Source of the DNA: Phycicoccus duodecadis
Lineage (GTDB): Bacteria > Actinomycetota > Actinomycetes > Actinomycetales > Dermatophilaceae
Assembly: GCF_002846495.1 (NCBI RefSeq)
Contig: NZ_PJNE01000001.1
Location: forward strand, 2,356,001-2,420,000
DNA: 64,000 nucleotides
Direction: 5' to 3'
The notes under the pieces are model-generated. The model made no database searches and was not told the origin of the DNA. It was given only the letters and a program-made list of their open reading frames with translations. The position numbers and the translations under genes were made by a program. Of this stretch, positions 10,118 to 18,607 are shown in pieces (position 1 is the first letter of the stretch; each line of letters opens with the position of its first letter).

Positions 10118-13099
10118 TCAGCGGGTGACGACGACCTTCACCACGGTGAGGGTCGAGCCGCGGCGCACGCCGAGGTTCCACGAGCCCAGCCGCATGGTGC
10201 GGGCCATGGTGACGCCCACCGCCCAGCGGTTCGGCCCGGTGCGGCGGAACCAGTTGTCCTCGCCCCTGGGCCTGCGCGCACCGTAGGCGGCGTCCACGTA
10301 GCGCGGCCGGACCCGGGAGGCGGCGACCAGCGTGTAGGCGTGGCCGCGGCGCACGACGTAGGCACCGTTCTTCCACGTGCCACCGACCAGCACCACGTCG
10401 GTCACCGTGACGGTGACCGTGGTGGAGCGGACGTTGCCGGCCCGGTCGACCGCCGTGGCGGTGACCCGCTCGGTGGTGCCCCGGCGGGAGCGGCTCAGGG
10501 TGCACGAGGCCAGACCCGAGAGCGCGTCCGCCCCGGCGCAGCGAGCGGCTGCCGCCGACAGGAAGTACACCCCGCCGGCCCGGATGCCACGGACCGCCAC
10601 GGCCGGAGCCGTGCGGTCGATGTCGATGCCGGCGACGTTGACGGTGGCGATGCCGCCGTCGGTGGCCGACACGGTGCGGGTGACCGACTGGCCGGCACCG
10701 TTGCCGGACAGGGTGACCGCGGCAGGGCACGGTGCCGTGAGCGGTGCCGCGGCCGGGGTGCAGGTGAAAACCACCGTGACCGGGGTGCGGTACCAGCCCG
10801 CCCGCGAGCGGGGCGCGGCACTGGACACGGAGGCGGTCACGGTCGGGTTGGCCCGGGCCGTCGAGCCCGACGACCCGAGGGTCGCGTCGTCACCGGAGTA
10901 GCTGGCCGAGACGGCGCGGTCGGCGTCGGCGGGAGTGGTGTACGCGAGGGTCGCGGACCCGTCGACCACGGGGGCCGACCCCACCACGACACCGTCGACC
11001 AGGAACTGCACACTGCCGCCCGGCGTGGCGTGCCCGGGGGCGGTCACCGCGACGGTGGCGGTCAGGGTCGTGGGGCCCACCTCGACGGCGGTCGTCGTCG
11101 CGGCGCGGTCGACCGTGAGGGTCTGCGGGGTCGCGGTCGACCCCGCGTAGGTGGTGGAGTCGGTCGGAGCGAAGGAGGCCGACAGGGTGTGGACGCCCGC
11201 GCTGAGCGGCGCCGAGGACGAGGCGACCGGGAAGGTCGCGACGTGCTGCGAGCCCGACACGCTGGCGCTGCCGACGGGTGAGCCGTCGACGGTCGCGGTG
11301 ACCGTGCCGGCCACGCCGCCGGCGACGGTGACCGCCACGGAGACGTCCTGGCCGACGACGCTGCCCGTGGGCGTGGCCGCGACCGACACCGCGGTGGCGA
11401 CCTTCGCGACGGTGACGCTCTGCTGCACGGGGGCGGCCGGTGCGTGCCCGGCGTCACCCGCCTGGGTGGCCGTGACCACGCAGGTCCCGGCGGCCGTGAG
11501 GCTGAGCGTGCTGCCCGTCAACGAGCAGACCCCGGCGTCGGAGCCGGCGGTCGACAGCTCGACCGGGGTCTCGGCGCCCCCACCGGTGGTGACGACCTCC
11601 TGGCTGGTGCCGACCTCGGCCGGCGTCGTCAGGGGCGTGACGGTGATCTCCTGCGCGGCGCGCAGGGTCAGGTCGTGCCGGGCCGAGGCCGGGTTGCCGT
11701 CGGTCGACGACACCTTCGCCGTGATCGAGGCCGGCCCGGTGACCGTGCCGGCAGCGGTGAGCGGCAGTGAGATCGGGGGCAGCTCCGAGCCGGCGAGCCA
11801 CGGCCCGGGGCCGCTGGCGGTGCAGGTCACCACGGGCGAGGCGACGGCGCACTCGTAACCCGGTGCGGTCGGCGTGCCGACGGTGACGCCGTCGGGCACG
11901 GTGGTGGTGACGACCGGGGCTCGGGTCTCGTCGCCTTCGGCAGCGAGGGACGGGGTCACCGTGGCCGTCACCGTGGCGCCGGGGTCGAGGACGCCGGCGG
12001 CGTCGTCGGCGACGGACAGCCCGAAGACGGGCAGCTTGCCGGTGAGGGTGGTGGCCCGGACGTTGCCGAGCGCGTGGATCTCCGCGAGCGAGCCGGTGGA
12101 GCCGGACCAGCCGAACGTGAGTTGGTAGGGGACGCCCGTGTCCGGGTCGACCCACGAGGAGGGGATCTGCGCCGCGTCGAGGGCGGCCTGGTCCGGCAGG
12201 TCACCCGTCATCACCTGGCGCGCGGCCCCGTAGGCCGTCCAGGCGACGAGCCAGGAGCGCGCCGGGACCTCGTCGCCGGAGCGGTTCAGCACGGGGGCGC
12301 CGGCCGGGTTGATGGAGACGACGACCGGCACCGGAGCCGGGCGCGACCAGCTGGCGTCGTCGTCGAGCCGACCGCCGCTCAGCTGCGAGCCGAGGACGCA
12401 GTAGCCGCTGGTGCCGTCACCCGGCCCGCGGACCGAGACGGTCTGCGACATCGGGGGGTTCCGCGGGCACTGGCCGTTGCCGGCGGGGTCGCCGTTGGAG
12501 AACCCCCCGTAGACGTCCAGGCCCACCCCGAGGTAGCCGTGCGGGAGGCCGTCCACCCCGGGGATCCCGTAGTAGCCGAGGGCGCCCCCGGTGGGGCCTG
12601 CGTGGGCCGGGGCCGCCGGGGCCGCCGGGTCGGCGGCGGCGAGGGCGAAGCTCATCCCGTCGGCCGGAGGCGAGCTGCCGGCCCACTGGTAGCTGTCGAA
12701 GGAGACGTCGATACCGCGCGCCGAGGGCAGCGAGGCGTCGTAGAAGACCGTCCCGACCTGCGCGATGTCGTTGGAGCTCAGCCGGAGCACCCCGGAGCCC
12801 GGCGCGTCACCGCCACAGCCCGGGATGGGCGACTGGGCACCATCCTCGGAGCCGGTCAGGCACGCGGTGTTGGACGCGGCCGAGGGGCGGGACCACGACG
12901 GCGAGCTCGTCGTGGCGCCCGCGAAGGACTCCTCGAACAGCGTCGTCGTGGGCGTCCCCGGCACGGCGTCGGAGCGCGACGCGGTCACCACGGCGCCGAC
13001 CGCGACGGTGGCGACCACCGCGACGACGGCCGCCACCCGACGGGTGGCGGAGGCGGTGGGAACCACGCGAGCGGCGCGCGGGCGGGCAGGAGCAGGCAC
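10118..13099 (-). CDS. Secreted lectin-like and Ig-like repeat protein
   Basis: 993 residues, exported. The basic N-terminus and hydrophobic stretch (about 22-40) form a signal peptide. Residues about 50-300 resemble bacterial L-type lectin domains (LFEESFAG start, GYLGVGLDVYGGFSNGD, and the closing YQLTFGWSGSTG segment). Then come a DUF11-like segment and at least three Ig-like repeats of the Big_3_5 type (FAPTDSTTYAGS, YSGDDATLGSS), a cysteine-containing domain and a basic C-terminal domain. No LPXTG or membrane anchor is seen. GTG 13099 is chosen because AAAGAGG lies 6-10 bases before it. A role in adhesion or glycan binding is inference. Confidence 0.75.
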   Translation of the reverse strand: MPAPARPRAARVVPTASATRRVAAVVAVVATVAVGAVVTASRSDAVPGTPTTTLFEESFAGATTSSPSWSRPSAASNTACLTGSEDGAQSPIPGCGGDAPGSGVLRLSSNDIAQVGTVFYDASLPSARGIDVSFDSYQWAGSSPPADGMSFALAAADPAAPAAPAHAGPTGGALGYYGIPGVDGLPHGYLGVGLDVYGGFSNGDPAGNGQCPRNPPMSQTVSVRGPGDGTSGYCVLGSQLSGGRLDDDASWSRPAPVPVVVSINPAGAPVLNRSGDEVPARSWLVAWTAYGAARQVMTGDLPDQAALDAAQIPSSWVDPDTGVPYQLTFGWSGSTGSLAEIHALGNVRATTLTGKLPVFGLSVADDAAGVLDPGATVTATVTPSLAAEGDETRAPVVTTTVPDGVTVGTPTAPGYECAVASPVVTCTASGPGPWLAGSELPPISLPLTAAGTVTGPASITAKVSSTDGNPASARHDLTLRAAQEITVTPLTTPAEVGTSQEVVTTGGGAETPVELSTAGSDAGVCSLTGSTLSLTAAGTCVVTATQAGDAGHAPAAPVQQSVTVAKVATAVSVAATPTGSVVGQDVSVAVTVAGGVAGTVTATVDGSPVGSASVSGSQHVATFPVASSSAPLSAGVHTLSASFAPTDSTTYAGSTATPQTLTVDRAATTTAVEVGPTTLTATVAVTAPGHATPGGSVQFLVDGVVVGSAPVVDGSATLAYTTPADADRAVSASYSGDDATLGSSGSTARANPTVTASVSSAAPRSRAGWYRTPVTVVFTCTPAAAPLTAPCPAAVTLSGNGAGQSVTRTVSATDGGIATVNVAGIDIDRTAPAVAVRGIRAGGVYFLSAAAARCAGADALSGLASCTLSRSRRGTTERVTATAVDRAGNVRSTTVTVTVTDVVLVGGTWKNGAYVVRRGHAYTLVAASRVRPRYVDAAYGARRPRGEDNWFRRTGPNRWAVGVTMARTMRLGSWNLGVRRGSTLTVVKVVVTR

Positions 13100-13153
13100 G
13101 GATGACCTCTTTCGACAGATGACGACAAAAACCCCGGGCGCCCCCGACCGTAG

Positions 13154-13269
13154 GGACACCCGGGTCACGTCATCGCAGGTCACGGCCCGGGTCGGCCGAA
13201 CAGCCGAGCGTCCTGGACGTTCGGTGTCGCCGGGGGCCGGACACCCGGGCAGGACGGGCCGAACAGCCG
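13154..13269. repeat. Two interleaved short repeat pairs upstream of the lectin/Ig gene
   Basis: GGACACCCGGG occurs at 13154-13164 and 13239-13249. GGCCGAACAGCCG occurs at 13194-13206 and 13257-13269. They lie in the 267-base gap between the GMC gene and the secreted protein gene, near a minus-strand TACGGT box (13147-13152). They may be regulator sites. Confidence 0.45.
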
Positions 13270-13366
13270 CCGCGTGTCGTGTTGCACGCCGGAAGCGCTC
13301 GTGATGCGGGACACCTCGGGGACGCCCCTCACGCGGGCCGGCCCGGCGCCTGCGCCCGCAGGTCAC

Positions 13367-15094
13367 TCAGACGCCGGCCGGCTCCCGCTCGCGCAGCAGC
13401 TCGGCCTGCCGCGGCCGCGCATCGGCGTCACCCCGGGCCGGCCAGAACGCCATCGCCCGCTCGGCCTGGGCCGTGATGGTCAGCGACGGGTTGACCCCGA
13501 GGTTGGCCGAGACCGCCGAACCGTCGAGGACGGAGACGCCCGGATGGCCCCACACGCGCTGGTAGCGGTCGAGCACCCCGGCCGCGGGCGAGGCCCCGAT
13601 GGGGGCACCGCCCAGGAAGTGCGCCGTCATCGGCACGTCGAGGACCTCGGGCCACGACCCGCCGGCCACCGTGTACTCGCCGGTGGCCGCCGCCAGCCGG
13701 GCCGCGAGCACCTCCATCGCGGCCTGCCCCTGCGGGAGGTAGGTGGGGTTGGGCTCGCCGTGCCCCTGGGTCGAGGTGAGGCCCGGCCGCCCGAAGCGCC
13801 GCCGCCCGGACACCTGCAGCGAGTTGTCGCGGCTCTGCATGACCAGGCCCACGACGATCCGCTCGCTCCAGCGCCGGGTCGTCGGCAGCATCCGGCGCAA
13901 GGGCTCGGGGTCGCGCGCGACCATCGCCAGGAACTCGCGCCAGCGCGGGCGGCCGGTACCGCCGGGCACCCCGACGGTGGCGAGCAGGCCCATCGCGTTC
14001 GAGCCCTTGCCGTAGCGGCAGTTCTCGACGTGGGTGTCGGCGTCGACGTTGAAGCTGGTGGTGATGGCGACGCCGCGGGTCAGGTCGACCCCGGCCGGGG
14101 CGTGTTCGGTCATCGCGCCCACGAGCGCCTCGGAGTTGGTGCGGGTCAGCGACCCCAGACGCTCCGAGAGGCGGGGCAGCTCACCGACGTCGCGCATGGC
14201 GTGGAGCAGGGTCTGGGTCCCCCAGGTACCGGCGGCCACGACCACCCGGGCGGCGGTCACCACCTGCCGGTCGCGCCCGCCCACGGGGCCGGTGCGCTCG
14301 TGCAGCACCCGGTAGGTGGCATCCTCGCCGTCCGGCCCCTCGGTGCCCGGCACGACGCCGAGGCGGGTGACGGTGCGCATCGGCCGGATCTCGACGCCCA
14401 ACCCCTCGGCCAGCGCGAGGTAGTTCTTGACCAGGGTGTTCTTGGCGCCCACGCGGCAGCCGACCATGCAGTTGCCGCACTCGGTGCACCCGGTGCGGCG
14501 CGGGCCCGCCCCGCCGAAGTAGGGGTCGTCGACGGTCTCGCCGGGCCGGCCGAAGTAGACGCCCACGGGGGTGCGCCGGAAGGTCTCGCCCACGCCGAGG
14601 TCCTCGGCCGCTCCCTGCATCGCCCGTTCGACGGGGCCGTCGCAGCGGTTGGTGACGACGCCCAGCATCCGGCTCGCGGTGTCGTAGTGCGGCGCGAGCT
14701 CGCCCTCCCAGTCGGCCAGGTCGCGCCACTGCGGGTCGTCGTAGAACGCGCGCGGCGGGCGGTAGAGGGTGTTGGCGTAGTTCAGCGAGCCGCCGCCCAC
14801 GCCGGCCCCGGCGAGCACCACCACGTCGGGCAGCCGGTGGATGCGCTGCACGCCGTAGCAGCCGAGGCGCGGCGCCCAGAGGAAGCGGCGCAGGTCCCAC
14901 GAGGTGCGGGCGAAGTCGGCGTCCTCGAAGCGCCGGCCGGCCTCGAGCACCAGCACGCGGTAACCCTTCTCGGCCGCCCGGAGCGCCGCCACCGAGCCGC
15001 CGAAACCCGACCCGATGACGACCACGTCGACATCGACGCCGCTCTCGCGCCGGGTGTCGCCGTCCGCCGGGGACGCCGCACGGCCGCGGCTCAC
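13367..15094 (-). CDS. GMC family oxidoreductase, ChoD-like
   Basis: 575 residues. The FAD dinucleotide fold is VVVIGSGFGGS (25-34), GAGVGGGSLNYANTL near 96-110 follows, and the C-terminus has the GMC motif around GVSVLDGSAVSANLGVNPS. It is closest in character to mycobacterial ChoD (annotated cholesterol oxidase). Cys203, 206, 209 and 213 form CTECGNCMVGC, a ferredoxin-like C-x2-C-x2-C-x3-C motif that could bind a 4Fe-4S cluster. The GTG start overlaps the stop of the upstream dehydrogenase (GTGA), so the two are translationally coupled. Substrate unknown; a sterol or alcohol is possible. Confidence 0.8.
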   Translation of the reverse strand: MSRGRAASPADGDTRRESGVDVDVVVIGSGFGGSVAALRAAEKGYRVLVLEAGRRFEDADFARTSWDLRRFLWAPRLGCYGVQRIHRLPDVVVLAGAGVGGGSLNYANTLYRPPRAFYDDPQWRDLADWEGELAPHYDTASRMLGVVTNRCDGPVERAMQGAAEDLGVGETFRRTPVGVYFGRPGETVDDPYFGGAGPRRTGCTECGNCMVGCRVGAKNTLVKNYLALAEGLGVEIRPMRTVTRLGVVPGTEGPDGEDATYRVLHERTGPVGGRDRQVVTAARVVVAAGTWGTQTLLHAMRDVGELPRLSERLGSLTRTNSEALVGAMTEHAPAGVDLTRGVAITTSFNVDADTHVENCRYGKGSNAMGLLATVGVPGGTGRPRWREFLAMVARDPEPLRRMLPTTRRWSERIVVGLVMQSRDNSLQVSGRRRFGRPGLTSTQGHGEPNPTYLPQGQAAMEVLAARLAAATGEYTVAGGSWPEVLDVPMTAHFLGGAPIGASPAAGVLDRYQRVWGHPGVSVLDGSAVSANLGVNPSLTITAQAERAMAFWPARGDADARPRQAELLREREPAGV

Positions 15095-16674
15095 GGGAGC
15101 CCCACCGCCTTGAGCACCTTGAGCGCCCGCGTGAGCCCGCGCCCGTACGCCTCCCCCGCGAGGCCCGGGACGTCACCGACGTTGACCAGGCCCTGCACGG
15201 TGACGTTCTGGCTCTCCGTGTACTTCAGGATGCCCTCGCGCCCGTGCCGCCGCCCGAGCCCGGACGCCTTCATCCCGCCCATCGGCGACCCGATGCTGCC
15301 CCACGCCGCGGCGTAGGCCTCGTTGACGTTGACGGTCCCGGCCTGGATGCGCGCGGCCAGGGCCCGGCCGCGCGCGACGTCGCGGGTCCAGACCGAGGCG
15401 TTGAGGCCGTACTCGGTGTCGTTGGCCAGGGCCACCGCCTCGTCATCGGAGCCGACCCGGTAGAGGGCGACCACCGGGCCGAAGGTCTCCTCGTCGCGGC
15501 AGGCCATCGCCGGCGTCACGCCCTCGAGGACGGTGGGCTCGACGACATAGGGCCCGATGTCGGGCCGGTGCGCGCCGCCGGTCAGCACGCGCGCCCCGTG
15601 GCCCACGGCGTCGTCGACGTGACCGAGGACGCGGGCGAGCTGGCCGGGCCCGACCAGGCTGCCCATGTCGGCGCCCCAGTGCAGGTCGGTCGAGAGGCGC
15701 ATCCGGCCCACGGCGTCGAGGAAGCGGGCGAGGAACGCGTCGGCGACGGCGTCGTGCACGACGAGCCGCTCGGCGCTGACGCACAGCTGCCCGGCCGACG
15801 CGAAGCAGGCCCGCAGCACCCCCGGCACCGCTCGGCGCAGGTCGGCGTCGGCCGCCACGTAGACGGTGTTCTTGCCGCCGAGCTCGAGGCTCGCGCCCAC
15901 CAGCCGGCGCCCCGCCGCGGCCGCCACCGTGCGGCCGGTGGCCGTCGAGCCGGTGAAGCACACGTAGTCGGCGTGGTCGACGACCGCCTGCCCGGTCGGC
16001 TCGCCCGGCCCGAGGACGACCTGCACCAGCCCCTCGGGCAGGCCCGCCTCGACCATCAGGCCCACGGCGGCCAGTGCGGTGAGCGTGCCCTGGGGGTCGG
16101 GCCGCAGCACCACCGCGTTGCCGGCGACCAGTGCGGGCAGGGCGTCGGTGACCGAGAGGCTGAGCGGGTAGTTCCAGGGCGACACGATGCCGACGACGCC
16201 CTTGGGGCGGTGGTGCTCGGTGCTGCGGGTGATGACGGGGAAGACGCCCAGGTGCCGCTCGGGGGCGAGCAGGGCCGGCCCGCGCCGCGCGTAGTACCGG
16301 CAGACCAGGGCGCAGTCGGCGACCTCCTCGAAGGCGTGCGCCCGGGCCTTGCCCGACTCGAGCTGCACCAGGTCGAGCAGCTCGCCCTGCCGGTCGAGGA
16401 CGAGGTCGTGCAGGGTCAGCAGCCACCGGGCCCGCGCGGCGACCGGGACCTCGGCCCACCGGCGCTGGGCGCGCTGCGCCCGCCCGAGCGCCTCGACCAC
16501 GTCGTCGGCGGTCGAGGTCGCGAAGGTCGCGAGCGGCGCCCCGGTCATCGGCGAGTGCGTCGTCATCTCCGGACCGGAGGCGACGACTCCTCGGGTCAGA
16601 GCGCGCACCCGCCCCGGGTCGACCACGTAGGTGGCACGCGGGTCGGTCTCCGGGTCAGCGATGACATCGGCCAT
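15091..16674 (-). CDS. Succinate-semialdehyde dehydrogenase-type aldehyde dehydrogenase
   Basis: 527 residues of the NAD(P)-dependent aldehyde dehydrogenase family. SPWNYPLSLS lies near 165-174, FTGSTATGR near 240-248, the general base is Glu264 (LELGGKN) and the nucleophile Cys298 (SAGQLCVSAER). It is similar in layout to actinobacterial enzymes annotated as succinic semialdehyde dehydrogenase (GabD2 type), but substrate choice cannot be proved. ATG 16674 follows TACTCT by 6 bases. Its stop overlaps the GMC start. It might oxidise the aldehyde made by that oxidoreductase (inference). Confidence 0.85.
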   Translation of the reverse strand: MADVIADPETDPRATYVVDPGRVRALTRGVVASGPEMTTHSPMTGAPLATFATSTADDVVEALGRAQRAQRRWAEVPVAARARWLLTLHDLVLDRQGELLDLVQLESGKARAHAFEEVADCALVCRYYARRGPALLAPERHLGVFPVITRSTEHHRPKGVVGIVSPWNYPLSLSVTDALPALVAGNAVVLRPDPQGTLTALAAVGLMVEAGLPEGLVQVVLGPGEPTGQAVVDHADYVCFTGSTATGRTVAAAAGRRLVGASLELGGKNTVYVAADADLRRAVPGVLRACFASAGQLCVSAERLVVHDAVADAFLARFLDAVGRMRLSTDLHWGADMGSLVGPGQLARVLGHVDDAVGHGARVLTGGAHRPDIGPYVVEPTVLEGVTPAMACRDEETFGPVVALYRVGSDDEAVALANDTEYGLNASVWTRDVARGRALAARIQAGTVNVNEAYAAAWGSIGSPMGGMKASGLGRRHGREGILKYTESQNVTVQGLVNVGDVPGLAGEAYGRGLTRALKVLKAVGLP

Positions 16675-16680
16675 TACCGA

Positions 16681-16686
16681 AGAGTA
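16681..16686 (-). promoter_or_regulatory. -10 box of aldehyde dehydrogenase/GMC pair
   Basis: TACTCT on the minus strand, 6 bases before ATG 16674. Confidence 0.6.
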
Positions 16687-16731
16687 GCGACCTCGGAGGA
16701 GCTCCTGTGGGCGGCGGGCGGCGGCCTCCCC

Positions 16732-16737
16732 TACCGT
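16732..16737 (+). promoter_or_regulatory. -10 box of small membrane protein gene
   Basis: TACCGT, 6 bases before ATG 16744. It is divergent from the box at 16681-16686. Confidence 0.6.
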
Positions 16738-16743
16738 CGGGGC

Positions 16744-17391
16744 ATGGGGGACGAGGCGCCGCGGCGTTCAGGGGGGACCGCCGGGGTCGCGCGGGCCCAG
16801 GACCGGGCCGTGCGGATGCGCCGGCGGCTGGGCCGGGCCGCCATCGCGTCCCTGGCGGCGGCGGTCTCGTTCGCGGTGCTCGGCGTCGCCACGGGGCGCC
16901 TCGTCGTCGTCGGCGACGCCGTGGTGCGCCCCGGGCCGGCCGGTGTCGTCCTGCTGGAGCTGGCGGGGGCGCTCGCGGCGGCCCGGGTCGCCCTCGCCCG
17001 GCGAACCGGCCCCGGGCCCGTCCCGGGGCGTCCCCACCGCGCCCGCGTCGCCCTCCTCACGGTCGCGGCCGTCGGGACGACGGGGCTCTCCCTGCTCGCC
17101 GACGTGCCCGCCTCCTACCGGGTCCTCGCGCCCCCCGGTCCGGACGGCTGCCGGGTCGTCGTCGAGGAACGGTCGTTCCTGATGGCCGGGGGCGGGCGCG
17201 TGCACGTCCTGCCGCCCTACGCGGTCCTCACCCGGGAGGTGGGCAGGTACGACGCCGACGACGGCTACCGGCCGTTCACCGCCGGCTCCTGGTCGCTCAC
17301 CTGGCGCGACGAGGCCGCCACGCTGCACCTGTCCGGCGGCGGCACCGACCCGGTGTGGCCGAGTGAGCAGCAGGTCTCGTGCCCCGGCTGA
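16744..17391 (+). CDS. Hypothetical membrane protein
   Basis: 215 residues, not recognised. A basic N-terminus (RMRRRLGR) is followed by three predicted membrane segments near 31-50, 66-84 and 101-119. A C-terminal domain of about 95 residues, probably outside the membrane, holds two cysteines (Cys136 and one three residues from the end) that could form a disulfide. The start is supported by a -10 box 6 bases upstream. It stands alone between divergent and convergent neighbours. Confidence 0.65.
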   Translation: MGDEAPRRSGGTAGVARAQDRAVRMRRRLGRAAIASLAAAVSFAVLGVATGRLVVVGDAVVRPGPAGVVLLELAGALAAARVALARRTGPGPVPGRPHRARVALLTVAAVGTTGLSLLADVPASYRVLAPPGPDGCRVVVEERSFLMAGGGRVHVLPPYAVLTREVGRYDADDGYRPFTAGSWSLTWRDEAATLHLSGGGTDPVWPSEQQVSCPG

Positions 17392-17417
17392 CGGCCCCGG
17401 GCCGGGGGGGGCCCGCC

Positions 17418-18539
17418 TCAGCTGCGCTGGTACGGCGCGACGACGACCTCGACCCGCTGGAACTCCTTGAGGTCGACGTAGCCCGAGGTGGCCATCGCGC
17501 GGCGCAGCGCCCCGATGAGGTTGGTGGTGCCGTCGGCCAGCCGGCTGGGCCCGAACAGCAGCTCCTCGAGCGGCGCCACGGCCCCGACCTGGACGCGGTG
17601 CCCGCGGGGCAGCTCGGCGTGGTGCGCCTCGGGGCCCCAGTGGAACCCGCGGCCGGGGGCGTCGGTGGCGCGTGCCAGCGCCGCCCCGAGCATCACGGCG
17701 TCGGCACCGCAGGCCACGGCCTTGACGATGTCGCCGCTGGTCCCCACGCCGCCGTCGGCGATGACGTGCACGTAGCGGCCGCCGGACTCGTCGAGGTAGT
17801 CGCGGCGGGCCGCGGCGACGTCGGCGATGGCCGAGGCCATGGGGGCGTGGATGCCGAGGGTGACGCGCGTGGTGTGGGCCGCGCCGCCGCCGAAGCCCAC
17901 CAGGACACCGGCCGCGCCGGTGCGCATCAGGTGCAGGGCCGCCGAGTACGACGCCGCCCCGCCGACGATGACCGGTACGTCGAGCTCGTAGATGAAGCGC
18001 TTGAGGTTCAGCGGCTCGGCCCGGCCCGACACGTGCTCGGCCGACACCGTGGTGCCGCGGATGACGAACAGGTCGACCCCCGCGTCGACGACGGTCTTCC
18101 AGAGCTGCTGGGTGCGCTGAGGGGTCAGGGCCCCGGCCACCGTGACGCCGGCGGCACGGATCTGGCGCAGCCGCTCGGTGACGAGCTCGGGCTGGATGTC
18201 GGCGCGGTAGATCTCCTGCATGCGATGCGTCGCCAGCGCCGGGTCGAGGGTCGCGATCTCGGCCAGGAGCGGCAGCGGGTCCTCGTAGCGGGTCCAGAGG
18301 CCCTCGAGGTCGAGCACCGGCAGGCCGCCGTGGTGGCCCAGCGCGATGGCGGTGTCGGGCGACATCACCGAGTCCATGGGTGCCGCGATGACCGGGATGT
18401 CGAAGTGGTAGGCGTCGATCTGCCAGCCCGTGCTCACCTCCTGCGGGTCGCGGGTGCGCCGCGAGGGCACGATCGCGATGTCGTCGAAGGAGTACGCGCG
18501 GCGGCCGCGCTTGCCACGGCCGATCTCGATCTCGGTCAT
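17418..18539 (-). CDS. guaB3: GuaB3 family IMP dehydrogenase-related protein
   Basis: 373 residues, a TIM barrel without the CBS pair of true IMP dehydrogenase. The N-terminal AYSFDDIAIVPSRRTRDP and C-terminal GALRRAMATSGYVDLKEFQ are hallmarks of the actinobacterial GuaB3 group. The active-site loop reads GFGGGAAHTTR, so His222 stands where IMP dehydrogenase has its catalytic cysteine. That makes IMP oxidation unlikely; its real activity is unsettled. It has its own leaderless promoter. In mycobacteria it sits next to guaB2 and choD; here guaB is 10 kb away. Confidence 0.9.
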   Translation of the reverse strand: MTEIEIGRGKRGRRAYSFDDIAIVPSRRTRDPQEVSTGWQIDAYHFDIPVIAAPMDSVMSPDTAIALGHHGGLPVLDLEGLWTRYEDPLPLLAEIATLDPALATHRMQEIYRADIQPELVTERLRQIRAAGVTVAGALTPQRTQQLWKTVVDAGVDLFVIRGTTVSAEHVSGRAEPLNLKRFIYELDVPVIVGGAASYSAALHLMRTGAAGVLVGFGGGAAHTTRVTLGIHAPMASAIADVAAARRDYLDESGGRYVHVIADGGVGTSGDIVKAVACGADAVMLGAALARATDAPGRGFHWGPEAHHAELPRGHRVQVGAVAPLEELLFGPSRLADGTTNLIGALRRAMATSGYVDLKEFQRVEVVVAPYQRS

Positions 18540-18545
18540 CCGTGC

Positions 18546-18551
18546 AGCCTA
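18546..18551 (-). promoter_or_regulatory. -10 box of guaB3
   Basis: TAGGCT on the minus strand, 6 bases before ATG 18539. Confidence 0.6.
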
Positions 18552-18607
18552 CCGACGGTGCGGGCGGCGGGGCGCACGGTCCACACAGGCCCCCGGCGCC
18601 CCCCGTG

